Shown in pieces: positions 26,861-35,825 of a DNA stretch of 64,000 bases (its first letter is position 1; every line of letters starts with the position of its first letter). The position numbers and the translations under genes were made by a program. This DNA is from Methylococcus sp. Mc7. GTDB taxonomy: Bacteria > Pseudomonadota > Gammaproteobacteria > Methylococcales > Methylococcaceae. The stretch spans positions 930,001 through 994,000 of the forward strand of contig NZ_CP079095.1 of NCBI RefSeq assembly GCF_019285515.1, written 5' to 3'. The notes under the pieces are model-generated. The model was not told the DNA's origin, made no database searches, and was given only the letters and a program-made list of their open reading frames with translations.

Positions 26861-27393
26861 CAGTCCTCCAGCAGGGCGTGCGCCTGATCGAGATCACGTT
26901 TGAGTTTTTCCAGGAAGGCGAGCTGGCGCACCAGCACCGCGGCATCCGGATGCGATTGCTGGACATCGAGCAGGGCGCCGAGCGATTCGATCAGATGATC
27001 CATTTCCTTCTTCAGCCGAAAGCCGAGCCGGTCCAGCGCGGCTTCGCTGCGGCCGGCGATGGCGTCCTGCATTTCCTCCCGCCATTCGATCTGCTCCAGC
27101 AGGAATTCCGCCGGCATCGCCGTGTTGTCCTCCTCCCGGGTATCCACACCGTGGATCCGGAGCAGGTAGCGCGCCCGCTCCAGCGGACGCTTCAAGGTCT
27201 GGTAGGCCTCGTTGGCGAAGGTCGCCCATTGCAGGGACAGGCGCTTTTCCACGTCGCTCAGGTGGGCGGCCTTGTCCGGATGGACCCGGGCCTGCAGCTC
27301 CAGGTAGTGGCTGTCCAGCATGCTCAGGTCCAGCCGGAACATTTCGGGCAACTGGAAAAACTCGAAATAGTTACGGGGCGCCATTTCGCTCAT
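26860..27393 (-). CDS. hscB: Fe-S assembly J-protein HscB
   Basis: A 177-aa co-chaperone that brings IscU to HscA and stimulates its ATPase. The N-terminal J domain begins [15 protein letters not shown] and holds the HPD triad in [10 protein letters not shown]; the C-terminal three-helix bundle follows. The ATG at 27393 is preceded by AGGAG at proper distance, so it is preferred over upstream in-frame ATGs. It lies 11 bp downstream of the iscA gene and overlaps hscA. Confidence 0.94.
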   Translation of the reverse strand: MSEMAPRNYFEFFQLPEMFRLDLSMLDSHYLELQARVHPDKAAHLSDVEKRLSLQWATFANEAYQTLKRPLERARYLLRIHGVDTREEDNTAMPAEFLLEQIEWREEMQDAIAGRSEAALDRLGFRLKKEMDHLIESLGALLDVQQSHPDAAVLVRQLAFLEKLKRDLDQAHALLED

Positions 27394-27404
27394 GGCCATC
27401 GCTC

Positions 27405-27728
27405 CTAGACGTTGAAACTCTCGCCGCAGCCGCATTCGTTCTTGACGTTGGGATTGTTGAACTTGAAGCCTTCGTTCAAGCCTTCCCGCACGAAATCCAG
27501 CTCGGTGCCTTCCAGATAGACCAGGCTTTTCGGATCGACCAGGACGGTGACACCGAAGCTTTCGAACGACTGGTCTTCCGGTGCCGGCTCATCCACGAAC
27601 TCCAGGGTGTACGCGAGGCCCGAACAGCCCGAAGTCTTGACGGCGAGCCGCAGCCCGACGCCCGCACCACGCGCGCTCAAATGCTTCTGCACCTGTGCCG
27701 CCGCTTTTTCTGTCAGGGTTACTGCCAT
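27405..27728 (-). CDS. iscA: A-type Fe-S carrier IscA
   Basis: A 107-aa A-type carrier protein that accepts clusters from IscU and donates to apo-targets. The three conserved cysteines are present in TSGCSGLAY and the ECGCGESF C-terminus. Residues and length match IscA. It directly precedes hscB, the standard isc position. A second carrier gene lies just upstream, so the operon has two paralogues. Confidence 0.93.
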   Translation of the reverse strand: MAVTLTEKAAAQVQKHLSARGAGVGLRLAVKTSGCSGLAYTLEFVDEPAPEDQSFESFGVTVLVDPKSLVYLEGTELDFVREGLNEGFKFNNPNVKNECGCGESFNV

Positions 27729-27752
27729 CCTGCCCTCCATTCAAAAACAGTC

Positions 27753-28151
27753 TCAGTGAGACGAGCAGCTCGAACCGCCGCCTTCGACGGAGAAGGAGCT
27801 GCCGCAACTGCAGGACGAGGTGGCATTCGGGTTCTTGATGACGAAACGCGAACCCTCCAGCCCCTCCTGGTAATCGATCTCGGCGCCCTGCAGATACTGC
27901 AGGCTGGTGGGGTCGACCAGCAGGGTGACGCCATCCTTCTCCACCGTGGTGTCGTCCTCGTTCACGGCCTCCTCGAAAGAAAAGCCGTACTGGAACCCCG
28001 AGCAGCCGCCGCCGGACACGTAGACCCGGAGCTTCAGCGCCGGATTGCCTTCCTCGGCGATCAGCTCGCTCACCTTGGCCGCGGCGTTGCCGGTGAATAT
28101 CAATGCGGAGCCCGCAGGCGTCAGATCGACGATGCTGGTCATGGCTGTCAT
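27753..28151 (-). CDS. second A-type carrier, ErpA-like, with Ser/Cys-rich tail
   Basis: A 132-aa A-type carrier closer to ErpA than to IscA, with [35 protein letters not shown] (in part) and a C-terminal SCSCGSSFS where the family has CGCGSSF. The final residues (GGGSSCSSH) extend beyond the usual end and add another cysteine and a histidine. A ribosome binding site GAGG lies 7 bases before ATG 28151. Its location between iscU and iscA, not elsewhere in the genome, suggests a nif-specific carrier; that role is inferred. Confidence 0.88.
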   Translation of the reverse strand: MTAMTSIVDLTPAGSALIFTGNAAAKVSELIAEEGNPALKLRVYVSGGGCSGFQYGFSFEEAVNEDDTTVEKDGVTLLVDPTSLQYLQGAEIDYQEGLEGSRFVIKNPNATSSCSCGSSFSVEGGGSSCSSH

Positions 28152-28167
28152 AACGTTTTCCTCACCC

Positions 28168-28587
28168 TCAGGCGGCCGATTTGCAGATTTCGTAGCCTTC
28201 GTCGGCCACGCCCAGTTTTGCCTTGTAGTCCGAGACGGCGGCCTTGATGGCGTCCTCGGCCAGCACGGAGCAGTGGATCTTCACCGGCGGCAGCGCCAGC
28301 GCCTCGGCAATCTCGGAGTTCTTGATCGCCAAGGCCTCGTCGACGGTCTTGCCCTTGACCCATTCGGTCACCAGCGAGCTGGAGGCGATCGCCGAGCCGC
28401 AGCCGTAGGTCTTGAACTTGGCATCCTCGATCACGCCTTCGTCGTTGATCTTGATCTGCAGCTTCATCACGTCGCCGCAGGCCGGAGCGCCCACGACGCC
28501 GGTGCCCACGCCGTCTTCGTCCTTGTCGAAGGAGCCGACGTTGCGGGGATTTTCGTAGTGGTCGATGACTTTGTCGCTGTATGCCAT
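28168..28587 (-). CDS. iscU: Fe-S cluster scaffold IscU
   Basis: A 139-aa scaffold on which [2Fe-2S] clusters are built. Ligand cysteines C37, C63 and C106 and the HscA-binding LPPVK at 99-103 are all in place, so this is housekeeping-type IscU and not the longer NifU, which has extra C-terminal domains. It lies 40 bp after iscS. As no nifU is seen in the window, IscU probably supplies clusters for nitrogenase as well. Confidence 0.96.
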   Translation of the reverse strand: MAYSDKVIDHYENPRNVGSFDKDEDGVGTGVVGAPACGDVMKLQIKINDEGVIEDAKFKTYGCGSAIASSSLVTEWVKGKTVDEALAIKNSEIAEALALPPVKIHCSVLAEDAIKAAVSDYKAKLGVADEGYEICKSAA

Positions 28588-28627
28588 TGTTGTTCTCCTG
28601 ATTGGATGGTGAAGGGCTTCGGGCGCC

Positions 28628-29839
28628 TTAGTGCGCTGCCGCCCACTGAACGGTGTTGAGATCGATCCCGTCCTTGTACATCTCCCACAGGGGCGATATC
28701 TCGCGCAGGCGAGCGACCTTGTCCGTGATCAGGGAGATGGCGAAATCCACGTCCTCGGCCGTGGTATAGCGGCCCAGGGTGAAGCGGATCGAGCTGTGGG
28801 CCAGTTCGTCGCTGCGCCCCAGGGCGCGCAACACATAGGAAGGCTCGAGGCTGGCCGAGGTGCAGGCCGAGCCGCTGGACACCGCCAGATCCTTGATGGC
28901 CATCATCAAAGACTCGCCCTCCACGTAATTGAAGCTGATGTTCAGGTTGTGCGGCACCCGCTGGACCAGGTCGCCGTTGACGAACACCTCTTCCATGTCC
29001 TCGAGGCCGGCCAGCAGCTTGTCGCGCAGCCCGCGGATGCGTTCGTTCTCCGCCGCCATCTCCTCGCGGGCGATGCGGAACGCCTCGCCCATGCCGACGA
29101 TCTGGTGCGCGGCCAGGGTGCCGGAGCGCAGGCCCCGCTCGTGGCCGCCGCCGTGCATCTGCGCCTTGAGCCGGATGCGCGGCTTGCGCCGCACGTACAA
29201 CGCGCCGATGCCCTTGGGGCCGTAGGTCTTGTGGGCGGAGAAGGACATGAGATCGACCGGCAGCTTCTCCAGGTCGATCTCGACCTTGCCGGTGGACTGG
29301 GCGGCATCGACGTGGAAGATCACGCCGTGCTCCCGGCAGATCTGCCCGATCGCCGCGATGTCCTGGATCACTCCAATCTCGTTGTTGACGTGCATGACCG
29401 AAGCCAGCACGGTGTCGGGCCGGATCGCCGCCTTGAAGGCGTCGAGGTCGATGAGGCCGTTGGCCATCGGCTCGAGATAGGTGACCTCGAAGCCGGCGGA
29501 TTCCAGCTCGCGCATGGTATCCAGCACCGCCTTGTGCTCGGTCTTCACCGTGATCAAATGGCGGCCCTTGGTCTGGTAGAACTCGGCCGCGCCCTTGATG
29601 GCGAGGTTGTCCGACTCGGTCGCGCCGGAGGTCCAGACGATTTCCCGCGGATCGGCCTTGACCAGCTTCGCCACTTCCTCCCGCGCGTTTTCCACCGCCT
29701 GCTCGGCGGTCCAGCCGAAGGCGTGGGAACGGCTGGCCGGGTTGCCGAAGTTTTCCGTCAGGAACGGAATCATCTTCTCGGCAACACGTGGGTCGACCGG
29801 CGTCGTCGCCGAGTAATCGAGATAGACCGGTAGCTTCAT
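28628..29839 (-). CDS. iscS: cysteine desulfurase IscS
   Basis: A PLP-dependent enzyme of 403 aa that releases sulfur from cysteine as a persulfide. The PLP lysine is in [12 protein letters not shown] and the mobile catalytic cysteine in [21 protein letters not shown], the long-loop form of IscS, not the shorter NifS type. It is the first gene of the isc-nif operon. Immediately upstream lie a sigma-54 promoter and a NifA-type site, and there is no iscR, so control appears to have shifted from iron-sulfur sensing to nitrogen fixation. Confidence 0.95.
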   Translation of the reverse strand: MKLPVYLDYSATTPVDPRVAEKMIPFLTENFGNPASRSHAFGWTAEQAVENAREEVAKLVKADPREIVWTSGATESDNLAIKGAAEFYQTKGRHLITVKTEHKAVLDTMRELESAGFEVTYLEPMANGLIDLDAFKAAIRPDTVLASVMHVNNEIGVIQDIAAIGQICREHGVIFHVDAAQSTGKVEIDLEKLPVDLMSFSAHKTYGPKGIGALYVRRKPRIRLKAQMHGGGHERGLRSGTLAAHQIVGMGEAFRIAREEMAAENERIRGLRDKLLAGLEDMEEVFVNGDLVQRVPHNLNISFNYVEGESLMMAIKDLAVSSGSACTSASLEPSYVLRALGRSDELAHSSIRFTLGRYTTAEDVDFAISLITDKVARLREISPLWEMYKDGIDLNTVQWAAAH

Positions 29840-29894
29840 TGCATGTTCTCCGAGTTCGCCATGAGGATGGGCGGTTTGCCTTGCTCTCTATCTT

Positions 29895-29909
29895 GCAAAC
29901 CTCGGGCCA
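29895..29909 (-). promoter_or_regulatory. sigma-54 promoter of the iscS-nifV operon
   Basis: Read on the minus strand the site is TGGCCCGAGGTTTGC, one base from the -24/-12 consensus TGGCACGNNNNTTGC with correct GG-N10-GC spacing. It lies 56 bp before the iscS start codon. Confidence 0.8.
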
Positions 29910-29975
29910 CTCTCGAGAATCACACTAACAATTTGATTTCATTTGCCTTAATCCGCTAGAAGACGAAAACCGGTT

Positions 29976-29991
29976 TGTCTCGTTGCCGACA
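29976..29991. promoter_or_regulatory. NifA upstream activator sequence for iscS operon
   Basis: TGTCTCGTTGCCGACA fits TGT-N10-ACA exactly. It lies 67 bp upstream of the -24 element, a normal distance for NifA binding. The rest of the 29910-30171 gap shows no gene. Confidence 0.75.
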
Positions 29992-30171
29992 AGGGGCGGC
30001 CGGCCCGGCGCCCTTCCAAAGCGCCCGGCACGCAAAGAGGACCTGTATGGTACGGATTACGAAGGTTTGAGCAGGAAGGACGGGTGATGCCGGTGTTTTT
30101 GTCGGATTTGCTACAACTCGACACGATGCACCGAAACGGTGAAAGCGATGCGACGATGCTATCGCCCTGGA

Positions 30172-30198
30172 AACGAGAAAGGCCGGGTCGCCCCGGCC
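30172..30198 (-). terminator. intrinsic terminator after clpX
   Basis: On the minus strand GGCCGGG and CCCGGCC form a 7-bp stem with a GCGA loop, followed by TTTCTCGTTT. It starts 20 bp after the clpX stop and closes the long nifE-clpX operon. Confidence 0.8.
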
Positions 30199-30217
30199 GT
30201 TCCGCCCGCCTTCACGC

Positions 30218-31486
30218 CTAGGCCGAAGCGCACTGCTTCTCTTCGGTCCGGTAAACCCGGTAGGGCTCGGTTTCGCCCCGGATCACCTTCGCGTCGACCA
30301 CGACCTTGACGACGTCTTCGGTGGAGGGCAACTCGTACATGGTGTCGAGCAGGGCATGCTCGACGATGGTCCGCAGGCCCCGCGCCCCGGTCTTGCGCTC
30401 CATGGCGCGCAGGGCGATGGCTCCCAGGGCCTCCGGCAGGATTTCCAGCTCGCAGCCTTCCATTTCGAACAGCCGGGCGTACTGCTTGACGAGGGCGTTT
30501 TTCGGCTCGGTCAGGATGCTGACCAGCGCCGCCTCGTCCAGCTCCTCGAGCGTCGCCACGACCGGCAGGCGGCCGATGAACTCCGGTATCAGGCCGTAAC
30601 GGATCAGGTCTTCGGCCTCGACCCCCGCCAGGACCTCCCCGAGGTCGGTGTTCTGTTCCTTGCTTTTCACTTCGGCCGAGAAGCCGATGCCGCTCTTTTC
30701 CGAACGGGAGCGTATGGTCTTGTCGAGCCCGGCGAAAGCGCCGCCGCAGATGAACAGGATGTTGGCGGTGTTGACCTGCAGGAACTCCTGCTGCGGGTGC
30801 TTGCGGCCACCTTGTGGCGGCACCGAGGCGACGGTGCCCTCCATCAGCTTGAGCAGGGCCTGCTGCACGCCTTCCCCGGACACGTCGCGGGTGATGGAGG
30901 GGCTGTCGGATTTACGCGAAATCTTGTCGATCTCGTCGATGTAGACGATCCCGTGCTCGGCCTTTTCCACGTCGTAATCGCAGGCCAGCAGGAGCTTCTG
31001 GATGATGTTCTCGACGTCCTCGCCGACGTACCCGGCTTCGGTAAGAGTGGTGGCGTCGGCGATGGTGAAGGGGACGTCCAGCACCCGCGCCAGGGTCTCC
31101 GCCAGGAGAGTCTTCCCCGAACCGGTCGGACCGATCAGGAGGACGTTGCTCTTGGCCAGCTCGACGTCGTTCTTGAAGGTCCTGGCCTTGAGGCGCTTGT
31201 AATGGTTGTACACGGCGACCGAGAGGATGCGCTTGGCTTTGTCCTGGCCGATGACGTATTCGTCCAGAATCGCCTTCATTTCCTTCGGCTTGGGCAGGCC
31301 CTCCGCGGCACCGGCCTCGCTGCCCTGCAACTCTTCGCGGATGATGTCGTTGCACAGCTCGACGCATTCGTCGCAGACGAACACGGCGGGGCCTGCGATG
31401 AGTTTCCTGACTTCGTGCTGGCTCTTGCCGCAGAACGAGCAATACAGCAGCTTGCCGGACTCTTTGTTTTTCCTGTCTTCGCTCAT
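30218..31486 (-). CDS. clpX: ATP-dependent protease ATPase ClpX (nif-linked copy)
   Basis: Hexameric AAA+ unfoldase that feeds substrates to ClpP. The 422-aa chain has the N-terminal zinc finger (C16, C19, C38, C41), Walker A GPTGSGKT at 119-126, Walker [10 protein letters not shown], and the ClpP-docking IGF loop (SGIGFSAEV). It lies in the nif gene string next to clpP, away from the usual tig-clpP-clpX-lon context. In Azotobacter vinelandii a nif-linked ClpX2 is known to control NifB and NifEN levels. A similar job here is inferred. Confidence 0.93.
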   Translation of the reverse strand: MSEDRKNKESGKLLYCSFCGKSQHEVRKLIAGPAVFVCDECVELCNDIIREELQGSEAGAAEGLPKPKEMKAILDEYVIGQDKAKRILSVAVYNHYKRLKARTFKNDVELAKSNVLLIGPTGSGKTLLAETLARVLDVPFTIADATTLTEAGYVGEDVENIIQKLLLACDYDVEKAEHGIVYIDEIDKISRKSDSPSITRDVSGEGVQQALLKLMEGTVASVPPQGGRKHPQQEFLQVNTANILFICGGAFAGLDKTIRSRSEKSGIGFSAEVKSKEQNTDLGEVLAGVEAEDLIRYGLIPEFIGRLPVVATLEELDEAALVSILTEPKNALVKQYARLFEMEGCELEILPEALGAIALRAMERKTGARGLRTIVEHALLDTMYELPSTEDVVKVVVDAKVIRGETEPYRVYRTEEKQCASA

Positions 31487-31573
31487 GGCGCTTACTCCCC
31501 TGGTTAGGAACGGTGTTTGGCTGTCACTCTCCCTTTGACTGGCAAGTTGTGCGCCAAACTGCGAGCCGGCCGC

Positions 31574-32212
31574 TCAGGCCGCGCGATTCACGAGCACTTT
31601 GTCGATCAGGCCGTATTCCACTGCGTCGTTTCCTCCCATGAAATTGTCGCGATCCGTATCGACCTGGATCTTCTCGATGGGCTGGCCGGTATGCTGCGCC
31701 AGGATCTTGTTGAGGCGTTCGCGTACCGCCAGGATCTCGCGGGCATGGATGTCGATGTCGCTGGCCTGGCCCTGGAAGCCACCCAGCGGCTGGTGGATCA
31801 TGATGCGCGAATGCGGCAGCGAATAGCGCTTGCCCGCCGCTCCCCCGGCCAGCAGCAGGGCGCCCATGCTGGCGGCCTGGCCGACGCAGAGCGTGCTGAC
31901 GTCGGGCTTGATGAACTGCATGGTGTCGTAGATCGCCAAGCCCGCCGTCACCAGCCCGCCGGGCGAATTGATGTAGAGATGGATGTCCTTGTCCGGATTC
32001 TCCGACTCCAGGAACAGCAACTGGGCGATCACGAGATTGGCCATGTAGTCCTCGACCTGGCCCACCAGGAAGATGACCCGCTCCTTCAGCAGCCGCGAAT
32101 AGATGTCGAAGGCCCGCTCGCCGCGCGCCGACTGCTCCACCACCACCGGAACCAGTCCGCCGGCGGCCCGTGTTGCGTTGTCCATGCCGTGCCTGTCCTT
32201 CATGAAGTTCAT
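31574..32212 (-). CDS. clpP: ClpP protease subunit (nif-linked copy)
   Basis: A 212-aa serine peptidase subunit that forms the degradation chamber for ClpX. Catalytic Ser115 lies in [11 protein letters not shown] and His140 in [12 protein letters not shown]; the aspartate is expected in the [10 protein letters not shown] region. It lies between apaG and clpX, within what appears to be the NifA-driven operon that starts at nifE. Whether another clpP exists elsewhere in the genome cannot be told from the window, but it is likely. Confidence 0.94.
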   Translation of the reverse strand: MNFMKDRHGMDNATRAAGGLVPVVVEQSARGERAFDIYSRLLKERVIFLVGQVEDYMANLVIAQLLFLESENPDKDIHLYINSPGGLVTAGLAIYDTMQFIKPDVSTLCVGQAASMGALLLAGGAAGKRYSLPHSRIMIHQPLGGFQGQASDIDIHAREILAVRERLNKILAQHTGQPIEKIQVDTDRDNFMGGNDAVEYGLIDKVLVNRAA

Positions 32213-32241
32213 CGGATTCGTCCTCGCTCCTGTATGGCGGT

Positions 32242-32622
32242 TCAGTGCAGCCGGCGCGGGATCGCGAGGCTGAATGCTGCGATGGGCGCCTCGAACGGCA
32301 TCCCGTCGTCGGCGATCAACTGGTAGCTGCCGCGCATGCTGCCGACCGGCGTGGCGATGGTCGCCGCGCTGGTGTATTCGAAGGCCTCGCCGGGACGGAG
32401 GTAGGGATGTTCCCCGACCACGCCTTCGCCGACCACTTCCACCGTCTTGCCGTTCGCGTCGGTGATGATCCAGCGCCGGCCCAGGAGCTTGGCCGGAACG
32501 GTGCCGGTATTCTCCATCGTCACGGTGTAGGCGAAGGTGTATTGGTCGGCGTCGGGCTGGGAGTGCTCCCGCAGATAGACGGCCTTTACGTCGACCTTGA
32601 GTTCATAGGGCTTACGTCTCAT
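32242..32622 (-). CDS. apaG: ApaG family protein
   Basis: A 126-aa protein of the ApaG (DUF525) family with a fibronectin-like fold. Motifs include [24 protein letters not shown] (in part), [19 protein letters not shown] and GSMRGSYQL. The ATG at 32622 gives the usual family start region; the longer in-frame reading upstream overlaps ygfZ sequence and is not credible. ApaG is linked to diadenosine-tetraphosphate and cobalt/magnesium phenotypes in enterics but its biochemistry is unsettled. Its placement in a nif operon is unusual. Confidence 0.93.
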   Translation of the reverse strand: MRRKPYELKVDVKAVYLREHSQPDADQYTFAYTVTMENTGTVPAKLLGRRWIITDANGKTVEVVGEGVVGEHPYLRPGEAFEYTSAATIATPVGSMRGSYQLIADDGMPFEAPIAAFSLAIPRRLH

Positions 32623-32656
32623 GGCATTGTCCTTGTGTTCACGATTCGCAAAAGTT

Positions 32657-33727
32657 TCAACAGCCCGCGTCGGAAGCCGGCAGTTCATCGTCCTGGTCGG
32701 CGAAGACCAGCGCAGGACCCTCGGCATTCCCAAGGCGGATCTCGCCCAGCGCCTTCTGTTCGATCACGACCACGGCCAGCACGGCGAAGCCGTGCTCACG
32801 CCCGTCCTTCGCCGCCGACACCACGAGGCCGACGCTTTCGTCGAAACCCGGGCGGTACAGCCTGGTGCCGGGAGCAGGAACCTCGGGACAGTCCGCATAG
32901 GCCAGAAAGGCCTTGCGTTTGAGCTGGCCCCGGTAATGCAGGCGGGCGATCACCTCCTGCCCGGGGTAGCAGCCCTTCTTGTAGCTCAGGCCGCCGAGCG
33001 CTTCGAGGTCCAGCATCTGGGGGATGAACTCGCCGGCGGTATCGGTGGCGACGTGCGGGATGCCGGCCAGTATGTCCAGCAATGCCCAGGCCCCCGCTCC
33101 CGCCGGCCTGGCCGCCGCTGCGAGCTTTTCCCAAAGGGCGATCATGGCCTGTGGACTTCCGACCGCCAGCCAGCGCGGCCGCGGCTCGCTGCCCAGGGCA
33201 ATCAGGGTACAGTCGCCGACCACCGCGGTCCCGCCCCTCTGCTCCGGCAAGGCCGAGCCCAGTGTTTCCGCGATCCCGGCACCGGACAGGCCGATCCGGG
33301 CCAGCGTGCCGCTGGCGTCGGTGATGGCCGCCTTGGTGCGCAACAGGAACATCTTCAGCCGCGCGATCACGCCGGGCAGCAGTTCCTCCGGCAGCAGCAG
33401 GTAATAGGCGCCGTCCCGCAGGAACAGCCAGAACGTGGCCTGGATCCGGCCCTTGCCGTCGCACCAACTGGTGAACTGGCCCAAGGTCTCCGACACCAGG
33501 CGCACGTCGCCGGTCAGCATGCTGCCCAGGAATTTGCCGGCCTCCTCGCCCTTGACCTCGATCAGCCCGAAATGGGACAGATCGGCGACGATGTCCCCGC
33601 CCAGCGCGACTTCCGCGCCGTCGCCCGCGGCCGGACCGGAACGGTCCAGAAAATCCGCCCATTCGGCGGGAGCGTTCGGGGCGGCGCGCCCGGCCATCTG
33701 TACTTTCAACGCTTCACCGGCTGCCAT
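32657..33727 (-). CDS. ygfZ: folate-binding Fe-S maturation protein YgfZ
   Basis: A 356-aa tetrahydrofolate-binding protein related to GcvT that helps keep Fe-S enzymes active under oxidative stress. The signature KGCYPGQEVIARLHYRG lies near residue 245, with the reactive cysteine intact. It overlaps the 3' end of nifQ by 22 bp, so it is translationally coupled to the nif genes. Its recruitment here fits the demand for Fe-S repair in an aerobic nitrogen fixer. This functional link is inferred. Confidence 0.92.
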   Translation of the reverse strand: MAAGEALKVQMAGRAAPNAPAEWADFLDRSGPAAGDGAEVALGGDIVADLSHFGLIEVKGEEAGKFLGSMLTGDVRLVSETLGQFTSWCDGKGRIQATFWLFLRDGAYYLLLPEELLPGVIARLKMFLLRTKAAITDASGTLARIGLSGAGIAETLGSALPEQRGGTAVVGDCTLIALGSEPRPRWLAVGSPQAMIALWEKLAAAARPAGAGAWALLDILAGIPHVATDTAGEFIPQMLDLEALGGLSYKKGCYPGQEVIARLHYRGQLKRKAFLAYADCPEVPAPGTRLYRPGFDESVGLVVSAAKDGREHGFAVLAVVVIEQKALGEIRLGNAEGPALVFADQDDELPASDAGC

Positions 33728-34311
33728 GCGTCATCCTCCTCCGGTCCGAAACAGTTCGCGTATTCGTCGCACTCCGCGCAGGTCGGCGAACGGCAGACAT
33801 AGGCGCCTTCGCGTTCGCAGAGCTGCTTGTAAAAGAATTTTTTCCAGCGCATGCCGCCGGTATTGCGGGCAAACAGCGTGGGGAAATGTTGCGCCAAGAG
33901 ATCCGAGAGCGCCTTCCGGTCGGCCAGCCCCATGTCCTGCCAAAGGTGGTCGTCGCCCATGCAGCAGGCGGCGATGGCGTGCGCGAGCCAGCGGGATTCC
34001 ACGGCATCGCCGCGACAATGTTCGAGCAGCAGGCCCAGGAGGGAGTCGAACTCGTCGGCCGGCGCACGCCGCGCGGCGTCCGTGACGGCGGGCGCCGGCT
34101 TGATGTAGACGCCGCGCGCGCCGGGGAAATAGCGGTCGAGCAGCATACAGAATTCGGCATGGTCGAGTCCGAAGCCCTCGCGGCCCGCCAGCCGCGAGGA
34201 ACTGCGCGCCAGTTCGATGGCCGACGCGAACGCGAGAATCAGCGGCTCCCGCGGATCCTGCGCGTAAGCCAGCAAGGGGTCATAGCTGAAAACGTCGTTT
34301 CTGGCCAGCAT
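33706..34311 (-). CDS. nifQ: molybdenum donor protein NifQ
   Basis: A 201-aa protein that provides molybdenum, as a Mo-Fe-S cluster, for FeMo-cofactor synthesis. The C-terminal signature C-x4-C-x2-C-x5-C is present in CRSPTCAECDEYANC, preceded by the conserved WKKFFYKQLCEREG block. ATG 34311 has GGAGG seven bases upstream and is preferred over an in-frame ATG at 34332. It lies between fdxB and ygfZ in the nifE operon. Confidence 0.93.
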   Translation of the reverse strand: MLARNDVFSYDPLLAYAQDPREPLILAFASAIELARSSSRLAGREGFGLDHAEFCMLLDRYFPGARGVYIKPAPAVTDAARRAPADEFDSLLGLLLEHCRGDAVESRWLAHAIAACCMGDDHLWQDMGLADRKALSDLLAQHFPTLFARNTGGMRWKKFFYKQLCEREGAYVCRSPTCAECDEYANCFGPEEDDAWQPVKR

Positions 34312-34360
34312 GGTCTGCCCTCCCCGGCACAAAGGAAAAACACGCCCGGCAAACCTTGGA

Positions 34361-34669
34361 TCAAGCCGCCAGGGGCACGTGAGTGTAGCACTGCTTGGGG
34401 CAGATCTTGGCGCAGGACTCGCAGCCTATGCAGTTGTCGACGTTGGCGATCGACATCACCTTCTTGTCGTACTCGTCGTCGTCATCGTCCTCGTCGGCAC
34501 TGATGGCCACCGCTTCGCCGTCTTCGTTGATGCCGACCATCTCCAGCACCTCGCGTCCGCAGACCTTGTAGCAGCGCCCGCAGCCGATGCACTTGTCCTG
34601 GTTGATCTCGCCGACGAACTTCGGCACCCAGACTTTCCCGCTGGGGAGGGTAACGGAAAATTCACTCAT
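34361..34669 (-). CDS. fdxB: nif-specific ferredoxin III (FdxB, two [4Fe-4S])
   Basis: A 102-aa ferredoxin with two cluster motifs: [12 protein letters not shown] near residue 27 and [12 protein letters not shown] near 80, separated by a very acidic loop ([13 protein letters not shown]). This spacing matches the FdxB/ferredoxin III family of nif clusters, which support FeMo-cofactor assembly. It lies 10 bp after the CCE_0567-type gene and before nifQ. Confidence 0.93.
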   Translation of the reverse strand: MSEFSVTLPSGKVWVPKFVGEINQDKCIGCGRCYKVCGREVLEMVGINEDGEAVAISADEDDDDDEYDKKVMSIANVDNCIGCESCAKICPKQCYTHVPLAA

Positions 34670-34679
34670 GATTTGACTC

Positions 34680-34871
34680 CTAACTGGCCGTGCTCTTGCG
34701 GAACTCGTCGAGCTGGCGGTATGCCTCATAGGTCTTTTCGGCGACTTCCATGATCTTCGGCCAGCCGGTGGGCAGGTCTTCGGCCAGATCGTGCAAGTCC
34801 ATCTTCAGCGCCGTCGCCTGGGCGTTGAGCTTTTTCAGCTTCGCCTTCAGTTCTTCTGCTTCATCGCTCAT
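34680..34871 (-). CDS. CCE_0567-type small nif protein
   Basis: A 63-aa helical hairpin protein ([31 protein letters not shown] in outline, then [20 protein letters not shown]) matching the small Rop-like metalloprotein family seen in nif clusters. It starts at ATG 34871, 13 bp after the DUF269 gene. The specific role is unknown; a structural or metal-related function next to nifX is typical. Confidence 0.88.
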   Translation of the reverse strand: MSDEAEELKAKLKKLNAQATALKMDLHDLAEDLPTGWPKIMEVAEKTYEAYRQLDEFRKSTAS

Positions 34872-34884
34872 CGGACACCTCGAC

Positions 34885-35364
34885 TCAGCTGTAGTTCGCC
34901 ACATCGGGATAGCGGGTGATCATCTCCACCCCGGCGTTCACCAGCTTCTCGCCTTCCTCGGCCAGCTTCTCCATGGAAGGGAAGCCGAAGCGGTGCACGT
35001 CGCGCAACTGCTTGTTGACCACGATCAACCGGCCGGCGATCAGAACCATGCGGCCGAAACCCTCGTGGGACATCTTCATCATCGGCGTGACCATGACCTT
35101 GGTGGCGCGCTCGATCGACAGGCCCACGGCGTTGTAGAACAGCTCCAGCCGCCACAGGGTCTCCGGATCGGGATCGCCGATGATGGGGATTTCGGCGCGC
35201 TTGGCCTTGTCGAGGATGTACGGGTCGAGCAGTTGCTCGTCGCTCTTACCTTCCCAGGTCCCGTAGGAATCCTGGGCCCGCCACTGTTTGACCAGTTCCT
35301 TGATGAACGCCGACTCCATCGGCGAGGCGGGGGTTTCCGCCATGACTTTGGCTGCTTCAACCAT
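34885..35364 (-). CDS. NifX-associated protein (DUF269)
   Basis: A 159-aa DUF269 protein with [21 protein letters not shown] near the start and [34 protein letters not shown]-type sequence in its core (quoted only in part). The gene always accompanies nifX in proteobacteria. The start at 35364 overlaps the nifX stop by 8 bp. The role is thought to be in FeMo-cofactor trafficking but has not been defined. Confidence 0.92.
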   Translation of the reverse strand: MVEAAKVMAETPASPMESAFIKELVKQWRAQDSYGTWEGKSDEQLLDPYILDKAKRAEIPIIGDPDPETLWRLELFYNAVGLSIERATKVMVTPMMKMSHEGFGRMVLIAGRLIVVNKQLRDVHRFGFPSMEKLAEEGEKLVNAGVEMITRYPDVANYS

Positions 35365-35782
35365 GTTGCACCTCTTCGTCGTCTTCAAAATCGAATGAAC
35401 GTTCCTGACCCTTGTTTTCCTTCGCCAGCACCTTGCGCAGCCAGGGCGGCGGGTTACCCCTCAGGACGTCGCGCAGCTTGTCCAGCAGCTCGGCGATCGG
35501 TTCCGGCTGGGGCACCTTGATGGGATGGATGCCCTGGGCCACGACCCGCGCCGCTCCGGAACCGCCGATGGCGGCCACGTAGAGAATGGCGCAGTCCTTG
35601 ATGGCCTCCAGCTTGGGCGCCAGCTTGTCCTCGTTGCCGTCCTCCTGCAGATCGCCCTCGAACTGGATCGCCTCGATGAACTCGCCACCCTCGGTCGAGA
35701 GTTCGTAGATGGCGATGTTCTTGGCCCAGCCGAAATGGGCGTCGACGCGCTTGAGATCCTGGGTAGCGAATGCGACTTTCAT
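35357..35782 (-). CDS. nifX: nitrogenase cofactor carrier NifX
   Basis: A 141-aa carrier for the FeMo-cofactor precursor that shuttles NifB-co or VK-cluster to NifEN. It starts [20 protein letters not shown], with the NifX/NifB-C-like fold and an [19 protein letters not shown] segment. It lies 43 bp after nifN and overlaps the DUF269 gene by 8 bp. The C-terminal tail is charged and acidic (SFDFEDDEE). Confidence 0.94.
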   Translation of the reverse strand: MKVAFATQDLKRVDAHFGWAKNIAIYELSTEGGEFIEAIQFEGDLQEDGNEDKLAPKLEAIKDCAILYVAAIGGSGAARVVAQGIHPIKVPQPEPIAELLDKLRDVLRGNPPPWLRKVLAKENKGQERSFDFEDDEEVQHG

Positions 35783-35825
35783 GCTTCCTCCGCGATTAAA
35801 CGATTCGTCCGATACATCTTGGGGC

